A stretch of 64,000 nt of DNA from Owenia fusiformis (lineage: Eukaryota; Annelida; Polychaeta; Sabellida; Oweniidae), in the NCBI GenBank assembly GCA_903813345.2, contig CAIIXF020000006.1:2668001-2732000 (forward strand), given 5' to 3'. Below are positions 42,201 to 49,455 of this stretch, one piece after another. The notes beneath the pieces were generated by a model. The model was not told where the DNA came from. It made no database searches and saw only the letters and a list, made by a program, of their open reading frames with translations. Within the stretch, counting starts at the first letter, position 1; each line of letters opens with the position of its first letter. The position numbers were made by a program, and so were the translations under genes.

Positions 42201-44298
42201 CTAGCATATTCAGTTTATTAAATCTACTGTTAAATCTACCGTTAAATGTTTATCCTTTAAATCTATATTTCTTTATTCTTAAATTTATCGCCAAAACTTT
42301 ATCCTAATAATTGATTTAAGGAAAAGCTTCAAAATTGTTCCATAAACAATAATTTACAAGCATAATTACACAGTGAAGGTAGATACAATGGTCTCGTCTC
42401 CCCTTATCCCCAATCTTTGAATATTTAGAAAACTAATGTTGAGCATTTGAAAAGTAATATTTTTATCAGTTTCTTAAATTGCATCTCTTCATACTCCCCC
42501 CCCCCACCTTGTTCTCTCTTACCCAACAGGAAATATTCTTAAGTTTTAATTTTGCCAGTTTAAAATCCCTAAAAAGTGTTAAGAAAAAATCCTGTTGAGA
42601 ATATGGCAGATGTGAATAACGTTACATTTTTTCTCCAGAGCTACTTTTAATCCACACCTGGGAATATTCTATGTGTGGTACAGTAGCCACAAAGTTGTTT
42701 CTGTGGCGGTTATTTTCAAATAGATCTGACATATCTCAATGAAAGATGAGCCAACAGAATCTTCATTTAGCTTTTTTGCTCTCTCTTATCTTTGCCCCTT
42801 GCGGTTACTGGGTTAGTAGCGGTTGCTACTATACTATCAACAGGTTAGCATTTTCATGTAAAATGTAAAGAACATTTCTATATTGGTAGCATACATGTGA
42901 GAGGTGTGATTTGATTTTCATGGCTATACCACAAGGAGTACCTAGTCAATATAATAAGGATCTGTATCTAGGTTATTCTCTCTATGGCGAATGCTATTTT
43001 AGCATGCTAAAGGCTCACTTGGCATTATGGCAAATATAACACATGTAATTCTAAAATATCTTATATCTTCATATATTGATTAAAAATAAGTAGTGTAAAC
43101 TATTCATTGGTCTGTCTTTTTTAAAAACAAAATAAATAATGTTCCTGGATAATTTGATAAATGCATCCTAATCCATATCCAAGACTCATTTTTAAAATAA
43201 TGACATTAAAAGATAAAGTTAATGATTATTAAATATATTAAATGGCATATTTGATAGCATTCAAAGTAAGCCAAATCTAGCATAATAGTTAAACATTAAC
43301 TGATATCTTCTAAAGTATACCTTGACTTATAATTAGCTCTCGTGTATGTATGAGTCTGTTAGACTAATAGATTAATTCACTGGATTAGACATTACACAAC
43401 TACTTGTAATAAAGAAACCAGACTTTCTTCATGTTATATCTCTCATACATGCTATCTTGATGTTCAAACATACATAACTCACACCTTTGTGTTGTTTTCT
43501 CACATACTTACTGTAATCACTTGTAAAAGAGCACCCCTCACTTATAACATTGTACCATTATGGCACTCATCTCTAAAATTAATCTATCTATTTTATGGCA
43601 CTTCTCAATAAAATTGTTCATTTCAAGGAGACCACTGTATATGTTGCTGTTTTCACTGCTTAGACTTTTCAGTTATATCTGCATATAACTCAAAATTGAG
43701 ATTCTTGTAATTATATTTACAGGTTTTAGATTATTTATAATGCTAATTCACACTCTCTCACCCACTAGCATGCTAATTACAGGGATTGGATACCAACATT
43801 TTAGCAGCAGTGTATGGACATAAACTCTCATTGTGACATCATGCCTCAAGCAAAACGGACACTTGTGCCAGTTGTTTTGAGGCAGAGTATAGAATACATG
43901 TAGTAATCATAAATGTTACAAATGTCTTCTGAGACTTATAAGGTGATATATGAGTGATATATTATATGTTTGAATTACCAATGTCTAGAGATGGCTGATC
44001 ATTATTTCAACTGAAGGTCTCAAACAAGCAGTGATGCAAGAATCATAAGTCGATGAAGAGTCGACTATGAAGATTTGCCAAGAGTATTCATTATAGGATA
44101 GTTGAAACTCCATATATTTGAGAAGTGAAATTGTAGAGACATCGACAAGATATCTAAGTATGTACATGTAATTAATATAATGTAAATTACCTTTGCTTGA
44201 AATCCGAGTCCATGTTGAAAAGCCTCTTCATTATGAAGTGGAATTCTGGTGTCATAGCCATCGTCCGAGACCAAATCATACTGCTTTTTGGAAGGCAT
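6186..44298 (-). CDS. NOS1AP: NOS1AP (CAPON) adaptor protein, 5' five coding exons
   Basis: Spliced gene, join of 44191-44298, 37977-38048, 10695-10787, 6782-6840 and 6186-6294 read on the minus strand. The joined product (~147 residues) starts [16 protein letters not shown] and runs into a phosphotyrosine-binding (PTB) domain containing [25 protein letters not shown] and [20 protein letters not shown]. These match what I know of vertebrate NOS1AP and its invertebrate orthologues. The family is a cytoplasmic adaptor: the PTB domain binds partners such as Dexras1 and Scribble, and the C-terminus binds the nNOS PDZ domain. Only the N-terminus and most of the PTB domain are here; the end of the PTB domain and the PDZ ligand lie off the left edge. 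All introns have GT/AG ends and codon phases join correctly. The very long second intron is the site of most repeats in the window. Confidence 0.95.
6295..6781. other. NOS1AP intron 4
   Basis: 487-bp intron with GT/AG ends. It contains a poly(C) run at about 6685-6697 followed by a purine-rich stretch. Nothing else is recognisable. A GTAAGT-like motif near 6500 on the minus strand has no exon attached. Confidence 0.85.
6782..6840 (-). CDS. NOS1AP: NOS1AP coding exon 4
   Basis: Minus-strand exon of 59 bp after a tcttttcag acceptor and before gtaaaa. It encodes [20 protein letters not shown], the last codon (Arg) being split AG|G with exon 5. The vertebrate counterpart reads KEWTWDESKMLVMQDPIYR, so the W-x-x-(D/E)-x-M-L-V-M and P-I-Y-R positions are kept. 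It lacks the short leucine-rich insertion that some mammalian transcripts have before this segment. Confidence 0.92.
6841..10694. other. NOS1AP intron 3
   Basis: 3.85-kb AT-rich intron without coding signal. It holds a three-copy TATTGCTTGATTAG repeat (about 8555-8625), a fragment of the dispersed TTTATTCCTTG repeat (about 8925-8980), a duplicated AAATGATGAAGGATTATTA (9149-9195), a short GGTATGTTGA repeat (9313-9357) and the array at 9836-9985. Confidence 0.8.
9836..9985. repeat. Degenerate tandem array, TGTTACCCATAATGCA type
   Basis: TTACCCATAATGCAACATG, TTACCCACAAT and TATCATGT alternate about three times across 150 bp, making a ~60-bp compound unit built from shorter related pieces. It lies in NOS1AP intron 3. 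Confidence 0.75.
10695..10787 (-). CDS. NOS1AP: NOS1AP coding exon 3
   Basis: Minus-strand exon of 93 bp, 31 codons, phase 0 at both ends. It follows a tttcag acceptor, begins [12 protein letters not shown], continues through [10 protein letters not shown] and ends in a lysine run just before the gtacgg donor. This is the lysine-rich loop and following beta strand of the PTB domain. The donor falls at the same point as in the vertebrate gene. Confidence 0.95.
13351..13550. mobile_element. TTAA-flanked MITE, 5'-truncated copy
   Basis: It shares CCTGGAGTGACGAG at its left and CTCTGGTTTCAAC, GAGCCTGGGATTCA and AAGAGGTTAA at its right with the complete copy at 35048-35346. The left terminus is missing here (it starts AAACCTGGAG), while the right end keeps the TTAA at 13547-13550. 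A small internal duplication of GCCTGGGATTCA lies near the right end. Confidence 0.75.
13690..13785. mobile_element. C-rich palindromic MITE, copy 1
   Basis: An imperfect palindrome. The left arm reads TTCTTGCTTCAAAATCCTGA then CCCCCTTATCT; the right arm, reverse-complemented, reads TAGTCTAGCTTCAAGACCT then CGGACCCCTCCCCTTTATCT. The same layout (TAGTCTWGCTT, AAGACC, C-run) recurs at 22722-22830 and 25174-25323. Confidence 0.55.
16579..20322. repeat. 96-bp satellite, 39 units without indels
   Basis: Head-to-tail units starting AATGAATCAAATATGGAATA. The span is 3,744 bp, exactly 39 x 96, so there is no net indel. Units differ mainly at four two-state sites: ATATGG/ATATGA, CTCGGT/CTCAGT, CAATAAG/CAATGAG and AAATGGC/AAATGTC. 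They occur in many combinations, as expected from unequal exchange and gene conversion. Because 96 is a multiple of three, one minus-strand frame stays open for up to 990 codons as a 32-residue repeat. Three of the four common variants change the amino acid, and three units (3, 34 and 38) carry the same in-frame stop, so I read it as intronic satellite and not as a gene. Confidence 0.95.
21305..21480. mobile_element. Possible pogo/Tigger-type terminal relic
   Basis: Contains AGTAAAACCATTATATCTGA followed by repeated ATATGAACAC and GAACACCTC motifs. This resembles the AACCTCTNTAATNCGAACAC style of pogo/Tigger DNA transposon ends. Similar motifs occur at about 13790-13850 and 15625-15680. No transposase fragment is visible, so the assignment is tentative. 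Confidence 0.3.
22441..22668. repeat. Pentanucleotide (ACAAT)n microsatellite
   Basis: About 230 bp of imperfect ACAAT repeats with TATAAT, TGCAAT and TTCAAT variants. It is intronic and has no coding meaning despite a small open frame. Confidence 0.95.
22722..22830. mobile_element. C-rich palindromic MITE, copy 2
   Basis: It begins AGTCTAGCTACAAGCCCCTG then a run of ten C. It ends with TTCAGTATAAAGACTATG, which partly mirrors the start. It appears related to the copies at 13690 and 25174, but its right arm is weak. Confidence 0.4.
25174..25323. mobile_element. C-rich palindromic MITE, copy 3 (best preserved)
   Basis: Left arm TTGTTAACAATTAGTCTTGC, TTAAAAGACCCTGTACTCC and a long C-run. The right arm mirrors it: a G-run, GGATACAGTCTTTGAGCAAG, ACTAGTTAACAA. 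The two ends can pair over roughly 45 bp, with a short pyrimidine/purine loop around CCTTCTCTCTG and AGAGAGTGAAGG. It has no coding capacity. Confidence 0.7.
26397..26560. repeat. ~27-bp tandem repeat, ATATACCCWGGACTAT type
   Basis: About six imperfect copies of a 27-bp unit centred on ATATACCCTGGACTATG and AAACAA. Later copies degrade to ATACCCCCAACTATG and TTACCCTCAACTATA. Confidence 0.85.
28125..28290. repeat. Dispersed repeat family A, copy 1
   Basis: Contains, in order, TTTCTCTCTAAAATTTGAAT, a TATTGTTGTCTGACATACTC segment, CTGTTTACTTTATTCCTC and GTGATTCCACCC. The same block order occurs at 30680-30840, 35625-35820 and 40815-40985, all in the same orientation. It looks like a short interspersed or MITE-like repeat of about 170 bp. 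Confidence 0.7.
29136..29520. repeat. 28-bp tandem repeat (AAGGCCACATAAGCTAATTT)
   Basis: About 13 to 14 copies of a 28-bp unit, AAGGCCACATAAGCTAATTT plus TAGAGTTT. A common variant has CCACTTTGAGAGTTC in its second half. Decayed relatives continue to about 29740. Confidence 0.93.
30118..30478. repeat. 20-bp tandem repeat (AGTAGAAAGAGAATAGGGGG)
   Basis: About 18 copies of a 20-bp purine-only unit, with AGTGGAAAGAG and AGCATTGGGG variants. On the plus strand the tract is almost pure purine over 360 bp and so could form triplex DNA. It gives a spurious minus-strand frame rich in Phe, Ser, Leu and Pro, which I do not call a gene. Confidence 0.93.
30680..30840. repeat. Dispersed repeat family A, copy 2
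   Basis: Contains TCTCTCTCTATAATTTGAAT, CAGGTATTTCTACATAGTTT, TTTACTTTATTCCTTGCC and GATTCCACTCTAATTTC in the order seen in the other copies, same orientation. Confidence 0.75.
34668..34800. mobile_element. Foldback palindrome with GAGCGAGCGTAGCGAG loop
   Basis: The arms of about 56 bp pair almost completely: the left begins TCCTATGATTTATGAGTGAT, and the reverse complement of the right begins TCCTATGATTTACTCGTGAT. The ~20-bp loop is CGAGCGAGCGTAGCGAGAGA. There is no coding capacity. Its layout matches the foldback at 60529-60666, whose loop is TCATTCGCTTCGCTCACTC. Confidence 0.88.
35048..35346. mobile_element. TTAA-flanked MITE, complete copy (299 bp)
   Basis: It is bounded by TTAA at both ends (35048-35051 and 35343-35346). 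The terminal inverted repeats are TTAACCTCTTGAATACCTGG on the left and, reverse-complemented, TTAACCTCTTAAATCCCAGG on the right. TTAA target duplication is typical of piggyBac- and Kolobok-type transposases; which of these moved it cannot be told. A truncated copy is at 13351-13550. Confidence 0.82.
35625..35820. repeat. Dispersed repeat family A, copy 3
   Basis: Contains TTTCTCTGTAAAATTTGATT, GCATTTCTATATAATTTAAA, TGTTTACTTTATTCCTTGC and TAATTCCACTCTTTTA in the family order, then AAAGCATGACAACATGAC. A reverse-orientation fragment (AGAGTGGAATCAGCAAGGAA) is at 33336-33360. Confidence 0.78.
36300..36470. promoter_or_regulatory. Promoter-like segment in NOS1AP intron 2
   Basis: A locally GC-richer block with CACCAATCAGCGAG (CCAAT box), a TATATAG at 36408-36414 and an inverted CCAAT (ACTGATTGGCGCGG) about 35 bp beyond it. 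TATA with flanking CCAAT boxes on both sides could drive transcription either way. No downstream gene is recognisable on the plus strand. On the minus strand it could serve a shorter NOS1AP transcript, which is speculation. Confidence 0.3.
37116..37784. mobile_element. Possible MITE with GCAACAGG inverted ends
   Basis: Left end TAGCAGCAGGCAACAGGTGA and right end, reverse-complemented, TAGCAAGCAACAGGCCATTT form imperfect inverted repeats of about 60 bp. Each end is itself a loose hairpin (AACAGGTGATTT against AAATTGCCTGTT). The interior has no recognisable protein. It sits about 190 bp from NOS1AP exon 2. Confidence 0.45.
37844..37912. repeat. 19-20-bp tandem repeat beside exon 2
   Basis: Four copies of GTGAAAATCACTAGGAAAT. 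It lies about 65 bp inside intron 2 from the donor of NOS1AP exon 2. Confidence 0.9.
37977..38048 (-). CDS. NOS1AP: NOS1AP coding exon 2 (PTB domain start)
   Basis: Minus-strand exon of 72 bp, 24 codons, bordered by tttcag at the acceptor and CGG|gtaagt at the donor. It encodes [20 protein letters not shown] followed by RRIR, the first strand and helix of the PTB domain, very close to the vertebrate sequence. The exon is too short to be found by ORF length and was identified from the conserved peptide and splice sites. Confidence 0.95.
39144..39950. mobile_element. CpG-rich inverted-repeat element (~0.8 kb)
   Basis: Ends are inverted repeats: left CCCTACTATCACACCAAACT, right reverse-complemented CCCCCCTATCACACCAAACT. 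The left flank is TTAA (39140-39143); the right flank reads GTAA, which could be a mutated TTAA duplication. The interior is dense in AACG/CGTT motifs and much richer in CpG than its AT-rich surroundings. The left terminus recurs as a direct copy from 39536 (CTATCACACCAAACAAGTTG, then a similar CGTTCTTCAAAACTGGTTCT), 387 bp on. No transposase is present, so it looks like a non-autonomous element or two fused copies. Confidence 0.72.
40815..40985. repeat. Dispersed repeat family A, copy 4
   Basis: Contains CTATTTCTCTCTAAAACATG, GTTTTATATAATTTAGGATA, ATTATTTACTTTATTCTG and GAAAACATGGACGTCATAAT in the same order and orientation as the other copies, though the CCTTGCTGATTCCACTC part is lost. Confidence 0.6.
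44191..44298 (-). CDS. NOS1AP: NOS1AP coding exon 1
   Basis: This exon encodes 36 residues, from MPSKKQYDL to [13 protein letters not shown], and stops at a GT donor (AAG|gtaatt). The start ATG is fixed by similarity: human NOS1AP also begins MPSK and has an IPLHNE(D/E)AFQHG motif at the same place. The exon is a whole number of codons (phase 0). Frame continues into the intron by chance, so a naive ORF call is longer than the exon. Confidence 0.95.
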
Positions 44299-44700
44299 GA
44301 TTTACAGTTATATAATCCAAAAGCTATCTTTGTTTACAAAGTTAAAAAGACTTTCCACTATCCTCGACAAATAGATCGATTAACTGTACATGCTAGATTC
44401 AACAGACCACCAATCTGCATGTATTTGCAACTGTACACTTGAGCTTGCTAAGTTCTGAAAAAGATCCTGGTGTTTCTACCGTTTATAAAGTAAAACAGAC
44501 TGTTTTCTTCCAAATATGTCCTCTCGGATTCCAAACAACTGTTGATACTTAACGCAATTTGATTGCCATATACATACTAAACGTTGCTGAAGCGGCGATT
44601 TTGACCAAAATGAAGAGAACTCGTTAAAAGTTCCATTTCCAATTTTGAACTGCTTCCGGCCACTAATTGAAAAAGGTCACGTGATAAATGTTCATCATAA
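44299..44700 (-). promoter_or_regulatory. Likely NOS1AP 5' UTR and promoter region
   Basis: The region directly upstream of the NOS1AP start codon is the expected place for the promoter. At 44678-44683 there is a CACGTG E-box, and at about 44653-44659 an ETS-like CCGGAAG (minus strand), both typical of TATA-less promoters. The transcription start is not visible. An upstream 5' UTR exon is possible, so the promoter could instead lie further right. Confidence 0.35.
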
Positions 44701-45496
44701 AACCGAACGGACGTTTATTATAACGATAAGCCGATAAAAAGATGGCAGTGTGGTATATTATTTACATTCTGAACGTGACAGTCCTCTTATTCCGAGAGGA
44801 CCTGTAAAAGAGATTGCGTTTGGTCAGGGAACCCTCCATCGGGTCAAAACGTAGCACATTGATTTGGGCAAACCCAATATCCCAGATGCGAGTAGAAATA
44901 ATCTTGATTTATGTCATTAAAAATTCACAATTCAGTCAAACTGATGTCATATTTGGAACGGTTATTTTTAAAAGATTTATTTGTGTTTATAATACAGGCT
45001 ACTGGTGATTCAATTAGGTTTTGTAGGCACAAGAACACCCATATGCTTTGAGAAATATATATCAGTTTGACCATTTTTCGTATATGTTATTGATTTTATG
45101 ATTTAAAGATATAAATGCGATATAATATGTGTTATTTTATTTAAAAAGCTTAAAAATATCAAAAACAATAGAACATTTTTACTCTCTTTAATTTTTTATA
45201 CTTAGGTAGGGTCTTGGACACTGGTCTTGGACTTCCATTTGACCATGATGAAATCCACGTTTCCTCTTAAATAACATGGAATAAATATTTTAACACGGCA
45301 ACGAATGGATCGGCCTATAGCGTGAGTTTCAGCAAATCATAAGCCTTACACCCATATCTATATGCTTTTCAAGAGAAGAAAAATGGGGTTTCTCGCAAAT
45401 TAAAATGTATGTCCAAACTGATTCAGTCAATTAAATGGTCACTGTGTGTGTGTAGCCTACACTTTGTTTTTCTGCCTAGGTTTGAATACATTACCA

Positions 45497-45858
45497 TTAA
45501 GGATGTTCCCTGGTCAGATAGGAAAATATTCAATAGTATTTAACTTTTTCTCAAAAATGGTTTTCTGGGATTCTCACGGGCAACAAAGAATATTAAAACT
45601 TTAAAAACCATATGTTAGTGTGCTTTTTTCTGAGCAAGAGGCCTCTAAAGTGTCAATATTTGACAAAAGTGGGCGTGGCACTTTCTCATTGAAACCCATG
45701 TTAAAAATCAGGTTTTCACCCCAAAACACACTTTTGAATATTTAACTTTTTCTTAAACTCACAGAAACACTTAGTTATGCTATGTACTTCACATTTTGAA
45801 AAGAAAAATTAGGGGTTGGTGTTCATCGTTTTCAACTTCGTCCAGGGAACATCCTTAA
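45497..45858. mobile_element. TTAA-flanked MITE with GGATGTTCCCTGG ends
   Basis: A complete element of 362 bp including TTAA at both ends (45497-45500, 45855-45858). The inverted repeats match perfectly: TTAAGGATGTTCCCTGG on the left and CCAGGGAACATCCTTAA on the right. The interior has no coding capacity. The TTAA duplication suggests mobilisation by a piggyBac- or Kolobok-type transposase. Confidence 0.9.
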
Positions 45859-47124
45859 ATGATATGTACACTGAACCTGTAGAACCTGCTAAGTGAAACA
45901 CCTCTTGAAGCGTAACACCTTATTAGTGGAACAGTTTTTTTTAAAGTTCCATTTCAGTCCATTTATTTTACGCCTCTGATTCCAAGGTATGAGAACTATA
46001 CATCTTGGCATCCAAGATGATTGTCGAAATCGAATTGTAATGCAAGAATTGAATAAATCATAAATGAAAATTCATGTCACTGTATCACCCATTGTCATGA
46101 TTGTGCCTGTTTTGGACATGGGTCTCAAAATAAACTTATAGAGTTTTTTTTAGAGTTTGATACTCTGGCGCCGTTTTCAATAGATTTTACTCCTAGCGTT
46201 ATTGAACTTCAAACAGAAGTGAAGGTTGCACGCAAATGATATTGCATGGAGTAAGTAATTATCTTTGATATAACGAAACATATACAGCATATGGAATACC
46301 ATCTGTAGGTAAAATGACATTAAGGTGGTAAAGAGAAGAGAAACAAACATCCTTTTCCTCCGACATTTCGAATTTTGCGCATCTTGTCGAGTCTTTGATC
46401 AACCACTTTTAATAGTAGGCGATCACTGTACATACAGTGAAATGTGGTTTTGAAAAGAGTTTATCAACTTTGAAAATTTAATTTTCTTTGAAAATGTGAA
46501 TTCTAGGTCGGGGAGATTCCCCATAGACCCCATGTTGTAAAACCACAAAAAGTGAAATATCTTTTCTTGTGTTGGGCAGATAATATTTTCTTTTACTGGA
46601 CATATGTTAATTTGTATAACTATCAGATACATTAAGGTAATATGAAAAGTGAACCACTAAAACTGATGCATATTCAAGTTAATTCCCCCGAATCAGCCAC
46701 TTCGTTATTTTTCTTTCTTAGTTGAACAATGGGCAGCGCCATGAACAATGTTATCAAGGGCTTCACTGAGTGAGTCAGTAGAAGATGGCTCTACCCCGGC
46801 TTTACCACCCCATGTTTGGACCCCCGGGGTTGGACCAACTTAAGAAACTCCTATTTCACCAATGTAGTTATAATAATTATAGGCACTCATTATACATTTG
46901 AATGTTTTTTATGCTATACCAAGCCAAAAAGGAGTTTTAGCACCCCGAAAAGGCCATTGACTTTCTATGAAGACTTATTGAAAATATCCTCCCCACTTTT
47001 AAGCTAAGGCCAGTGCTAAGGCAGACAACGGTAGCCTCAATATATATAGAGGACATCCCGTGCAGCGATTGGAAACTCATTACAATTAGTCACCAGTACC
47101 AACGTAAATAAGGGTTATGTACTG

Positions 47125-47250
47125 GGAGGTTTTGGATATGGGGTTTTTCCAGAGGGAGATATGCATATCTACCTGAGGAGTCTACCTGAGGGACCGAAGG
47201 TAGATGTGCATATCTCACGAGGGATGAACCCAATACCCAAACCGAAAATA
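47125..47250. mobile_element. Foldback hairpin with GATATGCATATCTACC arms
   Basis: The arms of about 45 bp pair: left GGAGATATGCATATCTACCT, right reverse-complemented TGAGATATGCACATCTACCT, with GGTTTTGGATATGGGG further out pairing with the complement of CCCAATACCCAAACC. The loop is GAGGAGTCTACCTGAGGGAC. Related GGGAAGATATGCACCGAAGC repeats follow at 47380-47430. Confidence 0.75.
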
Positions 47251-47257
47251 CATAACT

Positions 47258-47537
47258 GCTTTATCCTATACCAAGTTGAGTTTTCAGGGGCATATGGCCA
47301 TTTCAATAGTACAAGGTGTAAAAATAAACAAATCATTCATATGCAAAGTCATTTTATTGCATTTCCACTACTTACAGGAAGCGGGAAGATATGCACCGAA
47401 GCGGGAAGATATGCACCGAAGCGGGGGATATGGCGGGAGATACGGAGGTTCTGGATATGGAAACCTCAAAATCAGGATACGGGATATATCTTACCAACTT
47501 ATCTCCCTAAAACTCTACTTGGCATAGGATAAGAAGG
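47258..47537. mobile_element. Inverted-repeat element (TATCCTATACCAAG ends)
   Basis: Left end TTTATCCTATACCAAGTTGA then GTTTT; right end, reverse-complemented, CTTATCCTATGCCAAGTAGA then GTTTT. The interior (about 230 bp) contains short tandem copies of GAAGCGGGAAGATATGCACC. A related motif, TATGCTATACCAAGCC, lies at 46910. No protein is encoded. Confidence 0.6.
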
Positions 47538-48158
47538 TGTACATTCAACATTACAAACAGATATTCAGGAAATATCTCAAATCTTATACTTAAAACACCA
47601 AATCACGCTGGTAAACCGCCATTCTGTTAGTTAGCTTTCCAATGATGTGCTTAAAACGTTCTTATGTTGTTACTTGTTAGACAGCGATGAGAAACTCATT
47701 ACAATTATGTACCAACCTAAATCACGACGAAAAAATAAATATTGCGCCGAAACGCCAATTTCACGATATGGTAAAACAATATTCCAGATTACAATAATAG
47801 CGATATTTCATTAAATAACGTGGTGCAATTGAATTGTGCTTAGCCTCTTGAAAGTCCATGCTCTGGCCCTTCCAACACCCATGCTGCCATCTTTTTTGAT
47901 TTATATAGAAAATGGTCAATTTTGACGGTGTAAAAGGGTAGGAGGTCCTATCAATGTATGGTCCTACTCTCCATTGGTTTATATGGTGACCTGTTTAAAA
48001 GGGGCCTTTAAAAAGGGGGACCATAATCCCTGGGGACCATAATTTCTTTCACAACGGCACTGAATCATTTGATCAACTTTTGTCCATCTTTACACTAGCT
48101 GACGTCGATGATATCATCAAGAATACGTTCAAACAGAACTGAGAAGATATTGCCCTTA

Positions 48159-48164
48159 TATAGC
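48159..48164. repeat. Target site duplication, left copy (TATAGC)
   Basis: TATAGC directly precedes the left terminus of the 5.08-kb element and is repeated exactly at 53243-53248. Six-base duplications are characteristic of Polinton/Maverick integration. Confidence 0.95.
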
Positions 48165-48212
48165 AGTAGTATACGGCGGGCCTTTCGACCCCCTACCGGC
48201 ACCGGTACTTAC

Positions 48213-48290
48213 TGTTCCACGTTCCACGTTCCACCGGAAGTGACGTCATAGGTCACGTGTTCCACGTTCCACCGGAAATGACGCAATGTG
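48213..48290. promoter_or_regulatory. Duplicated ETS/CRE motif block near the terminus
   Basis: The block GTTCCACGTTCCACCGGAA followed by GTGACGTCA occurs at about 48222-48248, and a second, slightly altered copy (ACCGGAAATGACGCAAT) at about 48270-48286. A CACGTG E-box lies between them at 48254-48259. CCGGAAGTGACGTCA is a composite ETS and CREB/ATF site known from animal promoters. The mirrored block is at about 53117-53194. Confidence 0.6.
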
Positions 48291-48551
48291 CACTGGGAGT
48301 AACATAACTGGTCAAAGGTTACTGATAATTGATAAGAGAGGAGTTAACTGATAAGATAATCAAACAAACTGGTCAAAGGTTACTGATAACTGATAAGAGA
48401 GAGCTCAATTGATAAGATAATCAAACAAACACTGTTAAGGTAACCTGGTGACTATGTGATAAGCTATCTTGTCTACTTCATGGACGTTTCATTGTTATAG
48501 GTCAAAGGTGGATAACAAACTGATAAAATAGTAAAAAAGATAACTGCAGAA

Positions 48552-48755
48552 CCATTTCAACCAAACAGGTTTTAGCTTGCAGAATTATTTTAACCAATCA
48601 GAGTACAGTAATTTTTAACCAATCAGGTTTTGACTTGCAGAATCATTTTAACCAATCAGGGCACAGTATGTTTGGATTATTTTAACCAATTATGTTTAGA
48701 GTTTCAGAATAATTTTAACCAATCGGGTTGTGGTATATTCTCATCCAATCAGATA
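48552..48755. promoter_or_regulatory. CCAAT-box cluster in the terminal repeat
   Basis: Five or six TTTTAACCAATCAG-like motifs in about 200 bp (CCAAT at 48593, 48619, 48652, 48687, 48718 and 48746), most preceded by GCAGAATNATTT. These match the CCAAT consensus of NF-Y. Another CCAAT (GACCAATCAAAG) and a perfect ATGCAAAT octamer (49394-49401, a POU/Oct site) lie near the inner end. The right repeat has the mirror set. Confidence 0.55.
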
Positions 48756-48829
48756 AAAGAAAATCACTCAATAGAGGAGAATTTCTGCACAATTTAACAA
48801 GTCCAGACAGGTATTGAATATTTATAACC

Positions 48830-49235
48830 AAAACGTCTCCTGAGTTATTTTAGAATATTTTTAAATTGTCAAGTTGATCAATTTGTGCTAATTTTTTCTC
48901 CAAACGATTACTTGATTCTTACTTTGGAGTCATTTTAGAATATTTTTCCAATCTTCACGCTTGAGTGATTTTCGCTTATTTCTTGAGTTTGAGGTATTTA
49001 ATCACCAAATGGACACAGTATTCTTACTCCCGATACATTTAAGAGTATTTTTACAATTTTCACGCTTGAGTGGTTTTTGGTGATTCCTGGAGTTTGAGGC
49101 ATTCTTTTACCAAACTATCACTTGATTCTTACTCCTGGGTCAATTTAAAGTATTTTTTGAAGTGTCACGTTTCGGCGATTTCAGTCACTGTTGATCGATT
49201 TCTGCTAATTTTTGGAGTTTAAGGCATTTTCACAA
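48830..49235. repeat. ~105-bp degenerate tandem units inside the left TIR
   Basis: Four diverged units share CTTGATTCTTACT, a TTTAGAATATTTTT-like segment, TCACGCTTGAGTG, a CGATTT or GGTTTT segment, and GGAGTTTGAGGCATT. Unit starts are near 48911, 49018 and 49121, spaced 103-107 bp, with a partial unit before them. The mirror set is in the right terminal repeat. Confidence 0.75.
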
Positions 49236-49455
49236 AAAAGACACCCACCCACTATACAAAATAACACGCTTTAATAGGCATCTGTTAATTTAACATGCCA
49301 CTGATAAAAATATAAACCCCTACAAGATAAATAATAAAAAATGCTAACGTTAACAGTTTTACAGCAGAACATTTTCGACCAATCAAAGTGTATATGCAAA
49401 TGAGCTGCAGAACCATTTCAATCAATCAGATCAGATTATTGCACTCTTCGACCCC

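Larger units (their letters stand above)
38049..44190. other. NOS1AP intron 1
   Basis: 6.1-kb AT-rich intron. Besides the CpG-rich element at 39144-39950 and the family A repeat at 40815-40985, it has loose CATCATTCAATGATC repeats at about 38165-38325, a C-run at 38710-38720 and another at 42497-42507. No other coding exon is visible. Confidence 0.8.
44701..48158. other. Intergenic region upstream of NOS1AP
   Basis: No supported gene. It contains a MITE (45497-45858) and a cluster of hairpin repeats (46908-47720), described separately. A GTCCTCTCGGAAT-like motif occurs inverted at about 44518 and 44797. Confidence 0.6.

Noticed and set aside
44814-45008. Small plus-strand frame upstream of NOS1AP
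   Set aside because: No similarity or codon signal; chance length for this composition.
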